Below, piece after piece: positions 62,110-64,000 of a DNA stretch of 64,000 nt. Origin of the DNA: Dallia pectoralis (Eukaryota > Chordata > Actinopteri > Esociformes > Umbridae); contig CM055730.1 of NCBI GenBank assembly GCA_029465975.1, positions 9,093,800 through 9,157,799 on the forward strand, written 5' to 3'. How positions within the stretch are numbered: the first letter of the stretch is position 1; each line of letters begins with the position of its first letter. The notes under the pieces are model-generated. The model saw nothing but the letters and a program-made list of their open reading frames with translations. It searched no databases and was not told the DNA's origin. The translations under genes were made by a program, and so were the position numbers.

Positions 62110-62820
62110 TGTCCTCTGACAAATCAAATGATGGGTCTTGGTGTTCCTCAAGGGTCGGTTTTAGGACCACAATTGTTTTACTACATCTGAGGGATGTCGC
62201 CCAAAACCACAACTGATGACACAGTTCGATATTTCAAGCAACATAGAAAAGCCCCAAAACTGGCTACTCTGGAAGCATGCGTTTCAAGCACAACAAGGAA
62301 GATGACAAAGTATGCTTTCCAGTTGAACAAATGTTTTTTTGAAATCCTCCATTTAGAACTTAGAGTTTTGTTGGCAGAGCTCACAGTGAACCTGTTGTAT
62401 GCCAAAAACTATGAGTTGTATTATACGTTTCCAAAAACAATGAGACCATGGCGTACCCTCAACCCTGATCTTACGTTTGATGAACATATACTTCATGTAC
62501 AACTGTTTTTCATCTTCAGAATGTTCAGAAAATGCAGAAAACGAATCATGCCTATTCATCTTGGTGAATCGATCCAGACTCTGGACACAGCCCACATGAA
62601 TGAATTATTCAAATGCATTCTCATGTTTACAAAAGGCCTGCTTCTTCTTGGTTTCATCTAAGTTCAGACCATTTTAGGGAGTTCTTCCAAGCCACTGGCA
62701 TGAACCCTGTTGCTTGCTCGTTGGGGTGTCTGGCAAGGTGATTGGTAAAAGCACTTTGTGACAACTGCTGATGCCAAAAGGGGTGTATAAAATATATTTC
62801 ATTGATTGATAGATAAGGTG
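62110..62820 (+). mobile_element. Decayed non-LTR retrotransposon (L2/CR1-like) fragment
   Basis: In one plus frame 62140-62190 reads GVPQGSVLGPQLFYYI then stop, the reverse transcriptase motif upstream of the active site. 62209-62233 reads TTDDTVRYF, a corrupted YADD box; further on LNPDLTFDEHI matches the following RT motif. The end GCACTTTGTGACAACTGCTG with a short ATTG tail (62751-62812) is a typical fish L2-type 3' terminus. Internal stops and deletions show it is dead. Confidence 0.8.
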
Positions 62821-64000
62821 AAGGCTGTATTTCCAAACTGGGCAATTTCTGGCAAGTGTCGAGTAACAAAAGTTTTGCTCAAACGTGAACATTAGAGGAA
62901 CATTGTTTTAGCATGACCACACCAGGTGGAATACATCTTGATTCAATTTTAATGAGAATCGGAAATTATAGAAAGAACAGGATCAGCCTGGCAAAACAAT
63001 CTCACACAGGAAGAAATTGACAGCTACAATAGAATAATCAAAAAAGCCAAAAGGCTTTGGAGAAATTCAGAATAAACAGGAGTACATGATTAGAAGCGGG
63101 GTGACCCATAGGGGGTATGAGACATGTAATACACAGATGCACACAGGCGGTACGGCGCTGCAGAACTGACAAGAACTACAGACTGAGTTGTATATGTGCG
63201 AGACCACATCCACATGACGCGTGTCGGCCTACACCACATTGTAGCATCTAGAATATTCTCCCCGTCTCCCTCACAGAACACGTTACCTTTGCTATAACCG
63301 GATCATTGGGGCGAACTATAAAGGTTAGAGGAAGCATCTCAATATATTTCCCATTATGAAAAAGCCTGATTACATGCACATTATCATCAGCTTTATGTGC
63401 GTAAGAGTTTGGACAAACATGTAGTTGTTTTGTCTCTGTACTCCATCTAGCACACAAGTAAACAAAACATAGACGGCCAGTTTAGTTAAAAATATCATTT
63501 AAAAAAACCTGTTCAGCTCTAACTAAATGTCTGAAAAATTGCACTTCACAGCTGGACCATGGCTTTTAAATGAATTGCAAAAACTGGAATGTTCTTGACT
63601 CGACGCACCAGGAAGTACATATGGCTGCAGTACAGGTCAAGCAAAGCATTAGAAGAGAAGATAACCAGTGTCTAGGGATGTCTATGCATTGCAGACATTA
63701 GGCATATATTGAAAACAGTATTGAAAACAACTAAATATAACAACTTTTAGATGGTGTACTTTTGCTTCTCAAGACAGAGAGACCGTTTAAAAAACCTGCG
63801 AATCCTTAACGCTTCACAGTTGATATATAAATAATTCGGCAAGTACACCTCAAATTAAAGCTGATTGTGTGCGCGTTCACCAGTGAGGTCATCATTTCAT
63901 TTAAAATACTATATTTTGGAGTAGTGGCAAAACAATAAAACTTGCATTGCAGTCTTATTACATATAGAGGGCGTTGGTAGTTATGTTGGTGGAAGTTAAC
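62821..64000. other. Unassigned AT-rich flank
   Basis: Short open frames on the minus strand (for example 63248-63457) have no features I can tie to a family. The region could be intergenic or the 3' UTR of a convergent neighbour. Confidence 0.4.

Noticed and set aside
63248..63457. A minus-strand frame of about 70 codons as the end of a neighbouring gene
   Set aside because: No recognisable domain, splice acceptor or codon pattern; left unassigned.

Overview
The window is vertebrate genomic DNA, almost certainly from a teleost fish. It has GT-AG introns, very abundant (CA)n/(GT)n tracts, Tc1/mariner remnants and an L2/CR1-like LINE tail of the kind common in fish. It carries one recognisable gene on the plus strand, slit1, a secreted axon-guidance ligand for Robo receptors. 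Thirty-two coding exons could be placed by reading frame, phase and splice site. Joined, they total 4,183 coding bases, about 1,394 residues, in one unbroken frame from the last part of LRR domain 1 to the stop codon at 56797-56799. The signal peptide, LRRNT1 and first LRRs (about 140 residues judged against human SLIT1) must lie to the left of the window. Slit1 rather than slit2 or slit3 is indicated by remembered paralog-diagnostic stretches such as RPTIGLFTQC, PVSSFNHMPKLRT and SCPAMCTCSN. I could not decide between the teleost copies slit1a and slit1b.

Layout: 1-7896 is upstream intron full of simple repeats. 7897-12447 holds the end of LRR domain 1. 17269-30159 holds LRR domain 2, the Robo-binding domain in the Slit family. 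32245-38302 holds the linker exon and LRR domain 3. 39585-49461 holds LRR domain 4. 49859-51361 encodes EGF1-6. 51362 to about 55520 encodes the laminin-G domain. About 55525-56246 encodes EGF7-9. 56561-56799 encodes the C-terminal cystine knot. 56800 onward is 3' UTR and AT-rich flank with a deleted Tc1-like transposon (61044-61708) and an L2/CR1-like LINE remnant (about 62110-62820). No second protein gene could be supported.

The striking property is the introns. Nearly every one contains one or more minisatellites (periods 16-81 bp, up to about 2 kb), and several arrays are built out of the splice sites themselves. Just before exon 7 a 69-70 bp unit is repeated 15 times. Each copy holds a branch-point-like CTAAC, a pyrimidine tract, an AG and the first 23 bases of the exon, followed by an in-frame stop; the true exon is the sixteenth copy. 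After exon 12 the last bases of the exon plus its 5' splice site are repeated about five times. After exon 10 a 72 bp array starts inside the exon end. At exon 27 a 21 bp duplication makes two in-frame donors. Most long open frames in the window are artefacts of minisatellites whose period is a multiple of three.
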